Part shown: in pieces, positions 23,567 through 30,144 of the stretch
How the letters are laid out: each line of letters begins with the position of its first letter
Position numbering within the stretch: the first letter of the stretch is position 1
IMG/VR virus record: IMGVR_UViG_3300032322_000681
Coordinates: 1 to 34,349 of that record
Direction: 5' to 3' (one strand)
Length of the DNA: 34,349 nucleotides
From: a virus
Made by a program: the position numbers and the translations under genes
Notes under the pieces: model-generated
Told to the model about the DNA's origin: nothing
Database searches by the model: none
Seen by the model: only the letters and a program-made list of their open reading frames with translations

Positions 23567-23718
23567 TTGTCCAGGCTCAGAAACAAGCAGGCATGTTTGT
23601 GGCTGACTCCTTTGGAGTCGATGTAGGTCTCGCCACATCCGACCATCCACTCCATGAGCAGGATGGCCATTGCCACACCGATTGCGGTGGCCAGCGCCAG
23701 GTTGAGCAGCTTCTTCAT
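23563..23718 (-). CDS. Tiny membrane or lipoprotein-like protein (51 aa)
   Basis: This is a 51-residue protein: MKKLLNLALATAIGVAMAIL, then LMEWMVGCGETYIDSKGVSH, then a short Cys-containing end. The strong GGAGG (23726-23730) selects this start. Residues 3-27 form a signal or membrane segment; the MVGC sequence could be a poor lipobox, giving a mature peptide of 24 residues. It overlaps both neighbours by ATGA. A spanin-like role was considered because no Rz pair is seen, but this is weak. Confidence 0.7.
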   Translation of the reverse strand: MKKLLNLALATAIGVAMAILLMEWMVGCGETYIDSKGVSHKHACLFLSLDK

Positions 23719-23867
23719 TTCTTGACCTCCGAAGGTGGCACCCAGCCCATTGCGCGAAAGCGATCCATGATGTTGGTGGACGCTGCTGGCACATAGCGCC
23801 AGTTGGGGTTGAGCAGGCTGGGCCTGATGGCCAGCCAAGAGGGTTGCTGAGGTTGTGGGGCTTGCAT
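23715..23867 (-). CDS. Tiny conserved phage protein (50 aa)
   Basis: This 50-residue protein starts MQAPQPQQPSWLAIRPSLLN and ends with IMDRFRAMGWVPPSEVKK, the last part being a pattern seen in small phage and prophage proteins. AAGGAGAC (23873-23880) is a good ribosome site five bases before the ATG. The stop overlaps the next start by ATGA. Function is unknown. Confidence 0.72.
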   Translation of the reverse strand: MQAPQPQQPSWLAIRPSLLNPNWRYVPAASTNIMDRFRAMGWVPPSEVKK

Positions 23868-23885
23868 GGCGGTCTCCTTGAAGAA

Positions 23886-23900
23886 GGGGCCAGTGGCCCC
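23886..23900 (-). terminator. GC-rich hairpin in the leftward operon
   Basis: GGGGCC (23886-23891) and GGCCCC (23895-23900) form a six-base stem with a three-base loop just after the leftward gene ending at 23907. On the minus strand it is followed by TTCTTC, so it may be a weak terminator, or a spacer before the three tiny genes downstream. Confidence 0.4.
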
Positions 23901-23906
23901 GGTTAA

Positions 23907-24128
23907 TTACTTGATCTTGATCTCGCCAAAATACTTGTCACCAGTTGGGCGATAAGCTCCCTGCTGTTTCAGCACAGACAAAGCACCAGCAAACTGCAAT
24001 GGGCTCACGCCTTTTACGCTTGCATTGGGCAGGTAAACCATGGCCCAGCGGCTTCCATCTTCATCTGTCGATTGGCATCCTTCGTGGTTGGCTACCAAGG
24101 ATTCGTAAACTGTGCGGTTAATCATCAT
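23907..24128 (-). CDS. Small hypothetical protein (73 aa)
   Basis: This 73-residue protein is MMINRTVYESLVANHEGCQS followed by a segment with RWAMVYLPNASVKGVSPLQF, ending GDKYFGEIKIK. The pattern suggests a small alpha/beta fold: after a loop, the part FAGALSVLKQQGAYRPTG looks like a helix. I do not recognise a family. The ATG at 24128 is preceded by a leader with a promoter-like region (24129-24207), so this may be the first gene of a sub-operon. Confidence 0.68.
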   Translation of the reverse strand: MMINRTVYESLVANHEGCQSTDEDGSRWAMVYLPNASVKGVSPLQFAGALSVLKQQGAYRPTGDKYFGEIKIK

Positions 24129-24207
24129 GTCGGTTACTCCGGTTTGATTGTTGCGATGCCCACATCTTACCACGATTACCCACAATCTAATCAACTAGGG
24201 ACAAACC
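24129..24207 (-). promoter_or_regulatory. Intergenic regulatory region with TGTGGG pair
   Basis: On the minus strand, TTGATT and TAAGAT (19-base spacer) form a weak promoter candidate. TGTGGG occurs at 24184-24179 and again at 24164-24159, exactly 20 bases apart (two helical turns) in the same orientation and close to the -10 candidate. A short TAGGG/CCCTA hairpin (24196-24210) overlaps the preceding zinc-ribbon stop codon. The operator reading is inference. Confidence 0.35.
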
Positions 24208-24366
24208 CTAATCTTTAGGAGTTTTTGCAGCAATCACCTTGGCCACCTTCTCAAGCGTTGTGAAGCGGTGCATGTTGGCGCACTCATAGCGCCTGTACTT
24301 GGCATTGTCTGCACGCTGGCGAGTTTCCTTCACCAGCGTCCAGGTGCCACACACTGGGCACTTCAT
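24208..24366 (-). CDS. Small zinc-ribbon protein (52 aa)
   Basis: This 52-residue protein starts MKCPVCGTWTLVKETRQRAD and contains RRYECANMHRFTTLEKVAKV. CPVC pairs with a later Cys and His (YECANMHRF) to suggest a treble or zinc ribbon like the N-terminal part of NrdR. Such stand-alone ribbons are common in phage early operons. The start overlaps the RHH gene stop by ATGA. A regulatory or nucleic-acid-binding role is likely; the target is unknown. Confidence 0.8.
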   Translation of the reverse strand: MKCPVCGTWTLVKETRQRADNAKYRRYECANMHRFTTLEKVAKVIAAKTPKD

Positions 24367-24554
24367 GAGGCCACCTTCTTGCCCTCGTCTACCAGCCCCT
24401 GCTTGATGTAGTGCAGCACCTGGGCGGCCAGTGTCCTAGTATCGTTTTCAGCCTGGCGGCGCAGTGCCAGCTCAACATCTGCCGGAATCCGGATCGTCAT
24501 GTAGCGATCCTTGGTGGCAGATGCCGACGACTTGGAAGTGGTCGGCGCGTCCAT
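24363..24554 (-). CDS. Ribbon-helix-helix (Arc-type) regulator
   Basis: This 63-residue protein has a disordered Ser/Thr-rich start (1-15), a strand DRYMTIRIP (17-24), helix DVELALRRQAEND (26-38) and helix TLAAQVLHYIKQGL (41-54). This is the Arc/MetJ ribbon-helix-helix plan, which binds DNA as dimers. It sits directly upstream of the small zinc ribbon and shares a one-base stop/start overlap (TGATG) with the DUF2829 gene. It probably represses phage promoters, possibly its own operon. Confidence 0.82.
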   Translation of the reverse strand: MDAPTTSKSSASATKDRYMTIRIPADVELALRRQAENDTRTLAAQVLHYIKQGLVDEGKKVAS

Positions 24555-24943
24555 CAGATCATCACCTTCCAGTCTTCGGCCAGCATGTCAGTCTGACTGG
24601 CCAACCACGGCACGCGAGCGCCTGGAGTGTTCTGTGCGTCTGCAGGGTAGTTCAGAAACACATAGGGCAACGTCATCTTGCTGTGCTCATCAGGGCGCTG
24701 CAGCTCAAGCCACATGCCTTTGCCGTTCCAGCCTGCGCGGCACACATGAATGCCTTTTTTCAGGCACTCAAGCGCCAGGCCAAATGTCATGGCGTCGCAT
24801 TCGCGGTAAGCATCCTCAAACGCTTCCTGTGGCGACCAGGATTCGTATCCATCGGCATAGCGCACGCAATAGCCTTCGCGGCCGGACTCGCTGTGCTTCT
24901 CAGGCACGGCTTGGATGATCTTGGTTCCGATATAGCGTTTCAT
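24554..24943 (-). CDS. DUF2829 (Tad2-like) protein with N-terminal accessory domain
   Basis: This 129-residue protein has two parts. Residues 1-48 (MKRYIGTKIIQAVPE; GYCVRYADGYESWSPQEAFE) form a small domain often found ahead of DUF2829. Residues 52-129 have the DUF2829 hallmarks: MTFGLALECLKKG, RAGWNGKGMWLELQRPDE, MTLPYV and VPWLASQTDMLAEDW. DUF2829 proteins include Tad2, which blocks Thoeris immunity by sequestering its cyclic ADP-ribose-type signal. Whether this member binds that signal is inference. The gene is in an early operon of small proteins, as expected for anti-defence genes. Confidence 0.87.
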   Translation of the reverse strand: MKRYIGTKIIQAVPEKHSESGREGYCVRYADGYESWSPQEAFEDAYRECDAMTFGLALECLKKGIHVCRAGWNGKGMWLELQRPDEHSKMTLPYVFLNYPADAQNTPGARVPWLASQTDMLAEDWKVMI

Positions 24944-25185
24944 CAGTCAGTCCCTCCAGCGTTGGTGATGGCAGCTTCCTCGAACATGTCGGCCGTGGCC
25001 TGGCCGGTGGCCAGTTCCACAGGGATGCCGTTGGTCAGCAGGCTGACCAGGTCGTCCTGGCCGGCCACCTCGATGTCGAACCGGGTCGAGGCGGCGTACT
25101 TGATGGCCTGAGCCTGGTTGGCAGCTCGGATCAGGCGGTGCTTGTTGGTCTCGGTGTCGGTCACCACATAGATGCGCGTGCTCAT
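24943..25185 (-). CDS. Small conserved phage protein (80 aa)
   Basis: This 80-residue protein (MSTRIYVVTDTETNKHRLIR; NQAQAIKYAASTRFDIEVAG; QDDLVSLLTNGIPVELATG) belongs to a family I recognise from betaproteobacterial phages, often in early operons. The pattern is strand-loop-helix-strand. The start overlaps the upstream stop by ATGA and the stop shares a base with the Tad2-like gene. Function is unknown. Confidence 0.78.
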   Translation of the reverse strand: MSTRIYVVTDTETNKHRLIRAANQAQAIKYAASTRFDIEVAGQDDLVSLLTNGIPVELATGQATADMFEEAAITNAGGTD

Positions 25186-25403
25186 TGCTCGGCCTCCTGC
25201 GTGGCCTTTGCGTTGATCATGATGCTGGCCACCTGAGAGTTGGCCTGCATCAAAATCTCCGGCAGGAAGCCAGAGACGATCTCGAAGGGCTGCTTTTGCA
25301 GCACCAGGACGAGCTGCTGCACCTTGGCCAGCGTGAGCTGCACGGTGATCTGGCTGTCGCCAGGAATCTGCACCTGGGTCGGTGCGGCTTGTTCTTGGGT
25401 CAT
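25182..25403 (-). CDS. Small helical protein (73 aa)
   Basis: This 73-residue protein (MTQEQAAPTQVQIPGDSQIT; VQLTLAKVQQLVLVLQKQPF) has a short strand and then amphipathic helices ending in MINAKATQEAEQ. The ATG at 25403 overlaps the VRR-NUC stop by ATGA. No family is recognised. It lacks a membrane segment and is probably a cytoplasmic early protein. Confidence 0.7.
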   Translation of the reverse strand: MTQEQAAPTQVQIPGDSQITVQLTLAKVQQLVLVLQKQPFEIVSGFLPEILMQANSQVASIMINAKATQEAEQ

Positions 25404-25768
25404 GGGTTCTCTCTGTTGGTTGATGAAAAGGCGCTGATCTGCCGCTTGGCATCTTCCGCACCTTTTCCCACTATACAACAGAATCCCACACTTTCCAGAT
25501 ATTTAATCCAGTCCTTCTGCTCTGGGCTTAGGCTGCCGCCTTTGGTGCGCTTCATCTCAACCCACAAGCGCCAAGCCGGCACAAACAGGTCCGGCACGCC
25601 GGAGGAAACGCCTTCGGCCTTCAGGCGGCCGGCTGTGGCCTTGCTGCGCGCGCCACCGTTGGGGATGGCAAAGATGCGCACGTCTGGCCAGGACTGCCGG
25701 AACCAGCGCACCAGCTCGCGCTGCTCCTCGTGCTCAAGAGGAATGCGGTCGGCGGTCAAAATGGGCAT
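25400..25768 (-). CDS. VRR-NUC domain nuclease
   Basis: This 122-residue protein shows the VRR-NUC (PD-D/EXK) nuclease core: HEEQRELVRWF (13-23), IPNGGARS (35-42), SGVPDLFV (56-63, catalytic Asp), VEMKR (70-74, Glu and Lys) and SPEQKDWIKYLESVGF (81-96). Stand-alone phage members of this family are thought to resolve branched DNA. It lies directly downstream of the helicase and small Cys protein, fitting a recombination role. The ATG at 25768 overlaps the previous gene by 13 bases. Confidence 0.9.
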   Translation of the reverse strand: MPILTADRIPLEHEEQRELVRWFRQSWPDVRIFAIPNGGARSKATAGRLKAEGVSSGVPDLFVPAWRLWVEMKRTKGGSLSPEQKDWIKYLESVGFCCIVGKGAEDAKRQISAFSSTNRENP

Positions 25769-25953
25769 TCGGCCTCCCACTTGTCGCAGGCGTCCACGGT
25801 AGATGCAAAGTCCTCCGGTGGCGTCATGAAGAACTCGACGCACAGGCCGTCGACCCCGTAGTGCTCGCATGTGTGGCAGCACTTCGGCGGCCCAGACTGC
25901 AGCCACTGGCGATAGTCAAGCAGGAATTGTGGTTCTGGTGGTCTGGTGGTCAT
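25756..25953 (-). CDS. Small Cys-rich protein (65 aa)
   Basis: This 65-residue protein contains CCHTCEHYGVDGLC and, further on, DACDKWEAEC, a set of six cysteines that probably binds one metal ion. The same plan, CxxC-Y then C-x-E/W, recurs in small phage proteins and resembles the Cys part of the 11857 protein. GAGGAG before the ATG (25953) is a good ribosome site. It is sandwiched between helicase and nuclease genes with overlaps at both ends. Confidence 0.78.
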   Translation of the reverse strand: MTTRPPEPQFLLDYRQWLQSGPPKCCHTCEHYGVDGLCVEFFMTPPEDFASTVDACDKWEAECPF

Positions 25954-27551
25954 GTCCAACTCCTCTTCAAAACACGGTGAAACTTGCCGTCCATCTTGTA
26001 CTCGATGCTGCTGGGCGGCTGGCTGTTGCTCATCTGCACGGCCAGGTACTCCAGCCCTTCGCTGCCGTCCATGTGCGTGGCCTGGGCCAGATTCGCACCA
26101 GATGATGTTGCCATCGTCATCAGTTGGCGCATCGCCTTGTCGCCGGCATACCCGTCGTGCAGCACAGGCAGGTACTCAGTGATCGGTCTGTCGGACAGGC
26201 TGCCATAGTAGGTGCAGGACAGCATCTCCTTGCCACTGGCCTTGCTGATGTGCCTGCGCCAGTTCCAGCTCGTCACATCCAGGTCTTTGCCTTCCAGGCC
26301 CATGATGTCGTCCTGGTGCAGCTCCAGCTTGCGCTTCTCAGGCTCTGGGAAGGCGTGGCCACAGGCCGAGCACACGCGCGCTGCAATGGCGCACAGCTCG
26401 CCACAGTTATCGCAGACCTTGACCGGTGCTTCACCGTTGCCCTCTCCAGCCTTCTTGGGCGGCTGCACAGCGGTGATCGGACCGTGCGTGGCCACCACAC
26501 CGGCGAAGTCCAGCACCAGGCAGTGGTCGGTGTGGCTCTTGACCCGCATGCCTCGGCCTGCCATCTGGACATACAGGCTGGCGCTCATGGTCGGGCGCAG
26601 CATTGCGATCAGGTCAATGTCAGGATAATCGAAGCCGGTGGTCAGCACGTTGGCGTTGGTCAGGGCGCGCAGTCGGCCAGCCTTGAAGTCGGCCAGCATC
26701 TTCTCGCGTTCCTTCTTCGGAGTTTCACCCGTCACGCAGTCAGAGGCAATGCCGTGCTGGCGTAGGACTTCGGCTACATGCTGTGCGTGCTTGACGCCTG
26801 TGCAGAACACCAGCCAGGCTTTGCGCTCTCCAGCCAGTTCGATCACCTCGCGCACCACCCGCTGGTTGTTGTCGTCGGTATCGACTGCGGCCTGCAGCTC
26901 GGCCTCAATGAACTCCCCGCCACGCTTGTGCACGCCAGTCACATCCAGCTTGGCCCTGGTGACCTTGCTGCGCAAGGTGGACAGATACCCCTTAAACACC
27001 AGCTCCTCGATGCTGGTTGGTTCAATCAACGCATCAAACAGCGCAGGTTTGTCGGTGATGAGGCCATGACCTAGCCTGTAAGGGCTAGCTGTAAGCCCCA
27101 CCACCCGCAGCTCAGGGTTGATGGCCTTCAGCTCGCCCAGCAGCTTGCGGTATCCACCCTCGTCCTTGTGGTTGACCAGGTGGCACTCGTCGATGATCAC
27201 CAGGTCAATGTGGCCCAGCTCCTTGGCCTTGCTGCGCACAGACTGGATGCCTGCAAAGGTGATCGGCTCGCCGAGCTGCTTCTTGCCGATGCTGGCGCTG
27301 TAGATGCCCATCGGCGCGCCTGGCCAGTGCTGGCGCATCTTCTCGGCATTCTGCTCGATCAGCTCCTTGACGTGCGTCAGCATCAGCACCACGGTCTCTG
27401 GCCAGTTCTGCAGCGCGTCCTTGCACAGCGCGGCCACGATGTGGCTCTTGCCTGATCCGGTGGGCAGCACCAGGCAAGGATTGCCTGCATGGCCTGCCTC
27501 GAACCAGGCATAAAGCTGGTCGATAGTTCGCTGTTGGTAATCACGCAGCAT
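25950..27551 (-). CDS. SF2 DEAD/DEAH-type helicase with zinc-finger insertion
   Basis: This 533-residue helicase has Q-region MLRDYQQRTIDQLYAWF, Walker A TGSGKSH (31-37), DECH (121-124), motif III TASPYR (154-159), a helicase C domain (FCTGVKHAQHVAEVLRQHG, then NVLTTGFDYPDIDLIAMLRP) and motif VI QMAGRGMR. A CxxC...CxxC zinc finger (CDNCGELCAIAARVCSACGH) follows. This layout matches RecG/SSL2-like phage helicases (COG1061 type). Its role would be in replication restart or recombination. I used the ATG at 27551 with AAAGGA upstream; it overlaps the preceding gene by 11 bases. Confidence 0.92.
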   Translation of the reverse strand: MLRDYQQRTIDQLYAWFEAGHAGNPCLVLPTGSGKSHIVAALCKDALQNWPETVVLMLTHVKELIEQNAEKMRQHWPGAPMGIYSASIGKKQLGEPITFAGIQSVRSKAKELGHIDLVIIDECHLVNHKDEGGYRKLLGELKAINPELRVVGLTASPYRLGHGLITDKPALFDALIEPTSIEELVFKGYLSTLRSKVTRAKLDVTGVHKRGGEFIEAELQAAVDTDDNNQRVVREVIELAGERKAWLVFCTGVKHAQHVAEVLRQHGIASDCVTGETPKKEREKMLADFKAGRLRALTNANVLTTGFDYPDIDLIAMLRPTMSASLYVQMAGRGMRVKSHTDHCLVLDFAGVVATHGPITAVQPPKKAGEGNGEAPVKVCDNCGELCAIAARVCSACGHAFPEPEKRKLELHQDDIMGLEGKDLDVTSWNWRRHISKASGKEMLSCTYYGSLSDRPITEYLPVLHDGYAGDKAMRQLMTMATSSGANLAQATHMDGSEGLEYLAVQMSNSQPPSSIEYKMDGKFHRVLKRSWT

Positions 27552-27963
27552 TGCTATCCTTTGCCGCAGCGATAGCGGCACGGGCTTTGTTGACTGCTCC
27601 TTGAAGGTTGTGTCTTTTTTGGAAGTATTCGGTCGCGTAAGCACCCCAAGCCTCAATGTCGTCAGCCGCCTCTTCCAGCGCCTCCAGCAGTTGCGCGTTA
27701 ACTGATTCCGCAGCATTCGAGCGCTGGGCCAATTCGCGGTATCCATCAAGTCGCTGTGCTGCGGGTGGGGTGGTGTAGAGGGGAACCGTGTATCGGCCCT
27801 CGTACCTTGCGTGCTCGCTCGGGGCAACGCAGTCATACACTTCGCCATGATCGTCCATCAGTCCCCACGCCACAGGCTCCTGCTTGTAAACCTCAGACTC
27901 AGGGATTTCCTGCGTCACTATTTTCTCTCCATCAAACCATGTCTTCGTGATGTGTGTTGTCAT
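27541..27963 (-). CDS. Conserved phage early protein (140 aa)
   Basis: This 140-residue protein includes EPVAWGLMDDHGEVYDCVAP and ARYEGRYTVPLYTTPP, a pattern frequent in phage proteins of unknown function, followed by a helical C-terminus (AESVNAQLLEALEEAADDIE; VNKARAAIAAAK). The N-terminal 35 residues are a small strand-rich segment. It starts by ATGA overlap with the next upstream gene. Function is unknown. Confidence 0.75.
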   Translation of the reverse strand: MTTHITKTWFDGEKIVTQEIPESEVYKQEPVAWGLMDDHGEVYDCVAPSEHARYEGRYTVPLYTTPPAAQRLDGYRELAQRSNAAESVNAQLLEALEEAADDIEAWGAYATEYFQKRHNLQGAVNKARAAIAAAKDSNAA

Positions 27964-28523
27964 TTGTTCTCCTTGTTTGCCGCAGACCAGCCAGACCACG
28001 CCCAATAAGCCGGGCTGTTTAGCCTGAACGGGTTGGTGCTGTCGTCGTAATCGGCGTCCCACCATTCGTTGAATGCTTGCGGGATGTTGTCCCAGTTTGA
28101 TTGGGCGAGGCTGTCTTCTTGCTTCTCAGCAACCTGATGTCGCCTTGCTCTGAACACGGCCTGCACATATGGGTCGTCAAAGTCCTTACACTCATCACCT
28201 GCTGAGTACTTGACGACATTGAACTGCATCTCATGCACCAACCCACAGTCACAGCACTTCATGAAGTATTGCTCCGGGTCAGGGCAGACCCACTCTGACC
28301 AATCAGACGCCGAGTCAACTTCGTGTTTGATGAAGTCTTGCGGCAGTCCGTCGGGTCGATATGCTGTATCGCTGGTCTTCCATGCTTCCTGTTCATCGGC
28401 CTGCTCGATGGCTGTGCGGAGGGCGGTGATAGCTTCTACATGCGAGATCACGGACTCGTTGTATGGTTTTGGATGCGCTTCTTCCAGCGCCTCCAGCGCC
28501 TGTTTCATTGCTTCGATAGTCAT
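27960..28523 (-). CDS. Conserved phage early protein (187 aa)
   Basis: This 187-residue protein starts with a helix TIEAMKQALEALEEAHPKPY and continues with ITALRTAIEQADEQEAW, a short motif shared by many phage proteins. The centre has a Cys pair (FMKCCDCGLVHEMQFNVVKY) that could bind zinc. The C-terminus contains WWDADYDDSTNPFRL and AYWAWSGWSAANK, also seen in phage proteins of unknown function. Two overlapping ATGA junctions tie it to the neighbours. Confidence 0.76.
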   Translation of the reverse strand: MTIEAMKQALEALEEAHPKPYNESVISHVEAITALRTAIEQADEQEAWKTSDTAYRPDGLPQDFIKHEVDSASDWSEWVCPDPEQYFMKCCDCGLVHEMQFNVVKYSAGDECKDFDDPYVQAVFRARRHQVAEKQEDSLAQSNWDNIPQAFNEWWDADYDDSTNPFRLNSPAYWAWSGWSAANKENK

Positions 28524-29551
28524 CCTACAATCCTCCCGCCAAAATCCTTGCGCATCTCGGCAATGAAATCATCACCGCTGGCGCAGGCAGCAGCGTTTGC
28601 AAGCAGCTCCTTGGAGCTGAACACGCCTTCCTGCTCAGGGTCTCCATTGGCCACATTCGTGCCATTGATCTCATACACAGCCGTCCACTCGTCTGGCCCA
28701 TCCTTGCGCTGCCAGGCCACCAAATCAGGATGTAGGACATGTCCTTCACATCCAGTGCGCTGGGCATCCACCGGGATCACAGCATCCCACTTGGCACATT
28801 GCCATTCGCTGGCCTTGGTGGCCGTGCTGTGCGCACAGGTGCGGCAGTTCACATGCTCGGTGGTCTTGGTATAGGCACAGAACTGCGACGCATCACAGAA
28901 CTTGCACTGATACCAGGTCGCAGGGTCAGCACTTATCGGCTCTGGCATTCGGTCACTCAGAGCAATGCGCTGGCCTCGCTGGATGTACTTCTCGGCCACC
29001 TCCTTGTCGTAGCGCACTCGCTCGGTGTGGATGCGGTCATCGTCCTTGCAGACTGCCAGATAAAAGGCACGGTCGATCTTGGTGCCGTGCATGTAGAGCT
29101 GCATCTGGACAAAATGCTCGGGCTTGGACTTCTCCACGCCTTCTTTCACCAGGTCATCAAATGACTTCTTGCTGTGCGTCTTGAACTCGGCCACATGGCG
29201 CTTCTTTGGCGCTTCTGGCACTCCTGACTCAATGATGGCATCCAGGCTGCCTGAAACATGACAGCCAAGGTCAACACGGCTCTGTGCGCTGCCTGTGCTG
29301 CGCACGTCCATGCCGATGGCTCGCAAGTCTGAAACGATGGTGGCTTCCTCCATCTGGCCACGCCTAAACAGACGCAAGACTCGGCCAGGAAACTTGGGCT
29401 GCACAGCCCAGCGAAAGCTCAGCCACAGCCACCTGTCACACACATGGCCGAGCTGGCTGCAGCCCATGTGCGGCCTGGGCACCTCGGCCTGCGACTCGTG
29501 GTGCTTGTCGACCAAGGCCTGGATGCTATGATTTGACTCGGGTATCTTCAT
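28520..29551 (-). CDS. Cas4/RecB-like PD-(D/E)XK exonuclease with Fe-S cysteines
   Basis: This 343-residue protein has the Cas4-like plan. Cysteines 31 and 38 (GCSQLGHVCDRWLW) are near the N-terminus. The nuclease core has Asp104 in GSLDAIIE, Glu122 and Lys124 in HVAEFKTHSKKSF, and Gln in HFVQMQLYMH. C216, C219 and C225 (YQCKFCDASQFC) complete a likely Fe-S cluster. Further Cys (236, 239, 252, about 268) may hold a zinc ion. It would resect DNA ends for the annealing recombination module. GGAGAC precedes its ATG. Confidence 0.9.
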   Translation of the reverse strand: MKIPESNHSIQALVDKHHESQAEVPRPHMGCSQLGHVCDRWLWLSFRWAVQPKFPGRVLRLFRRGQMEEATIVSDLRAIGMDVRSTGSAQSRVDLGCHVSGSLDAIIESGVPEAPKKRHVAEFKTHSKKSFDDLVKEGVEKSKPEHFVQMQLYMHGTKIDRAFYLAVCKDDDRIHTERVRYDKEVAEKYIQRGQRIALSDRMPEPISADPATWYQCKFCDASQFCAYTKTTEHVNCRTCAHSTATKASEWQCAKWDAVIPVDAQRTGCEGHVLHPDLVAWQRKDGPDEWTAVYEINGTNVANGDPEQEGVFSSKELLANAAACASGDDFIAEMRKDFGGRIVG

Positions 29552-29583
29552 GTTGCCCGTCTCCTTTTGGTAGTTGCCACTTC

Positions 29584-29611
29584 AGCCCCAGCCTCGCAAG
29601 AAGCTGGGGCT
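29584..29611 (+). terminator. Perfect 9-bp hairpin between the ssDNA-binding and exonuclease genes
   Basis: AGCCCCAGC (29584-29592) pairs with GCTGGGGCT (29603-29611) over nine bases with a ten-base loop, followed on the + strand by TTTT. The gap 29552-29620 is otherwise empty. The T-run faces rightward, although both flanking genes are leftward, so it looks like a terminator for antisense transcription. On the leftward message it could only act as an RNA-stabilising stem. Confidence 0.6.
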
Positions 29612-29620
29612 TTTCTCTGC

Positions 29621-30139
29621 TTACTTCTTGGCCCAGGGTGGGGCTGCCTTGGCCGGCGCGGCTGCTGCCGGTGCTGCTGCCGGTGCAGCGGCCTGGAAGG
29701 TTGGCGCTGCGCCACCGTTGATGGCGCGGTAGGCCTTTACCTCGTTGCTGGCCTCGTAGGTCTTGCCGGTCTTCTCATCCGTGCGCGCTGCCCGGATCGC
29801 CAGCTTGATGTTGAGGTTGCCGCCAATCAACTGGTCGGTGTCTGTCACCTTGGCCAAGCCGATGGCGCGCATGATGTCGCCAAGCTGCTGGCGTCCGATC
29901 TCTTCGGCCTTGGCGCTCGCGTTCTTGATGTTGAGGTTCGAGAAGATCACCCGGCCCTGGTGGCTCGGCCCTGTGATGTCCAGGCGCAGCTTGATGTACT
30001 GGCCGGTGCCGTCGTTGGTGGGCTTGAGTTCTGCCTGCGTGACAGTGGCGTTATAGCTGCCTTCAGGCAGCGGCTCGAAGTTACCGCCATTGCCCTGGGG
30101 CAGTTCGTTTGCGTCGAAAGTTTGTCCGAGAAAAGCCAT
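29621..30139 (-). CDS. ssDNA-binding protein (DUF669 type)
   Basis: This 172-residue protein has the DUF669 start MAFLGQTFDANELPQ, then FEPLPEGSYNATVTQAELKP, GQYIKLRLDITGPSHQGRVI, and AIGLAKVTDTDQLIGGNLNI, all in residues 1-135. A Pro/Ala linker (about 145-165) ends in a short PPWAKK tail, like the disordered tails of other SSBs, though without an acidic tip. DUF669 proteins act as phage ssDNA-binding proteins beside recombinases. It follows the 30145 gene by five bases; its 3' gap carries the hairpin. Confidence 0.87.
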   Translation of the reverse strand: MAFLGQTFDANELPQGNGGNFEPLPEGSYNATVTQAELKPTNDGTGQYIKLRLDITGPSHQGRVIFSNLNIKNASAKAEEIGRQQLGDIMRAIGLAKVTDTDQLIGGNLNIKLAIRAARTDEKTGKTYEASNEVKAYRAINGGAAPTFQAAAPAAAPAAAAPAKAAPPWAKK

Positions 30140-30144
30140 GATGA

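Noticed and set aside
23563-23718. Firm call of an outer-membrane spanin
   Set aside because: The lipobox is weak (MVGC), there is no matching inner-membrane partner with a long coiled coil, and the gene is in the early operon.
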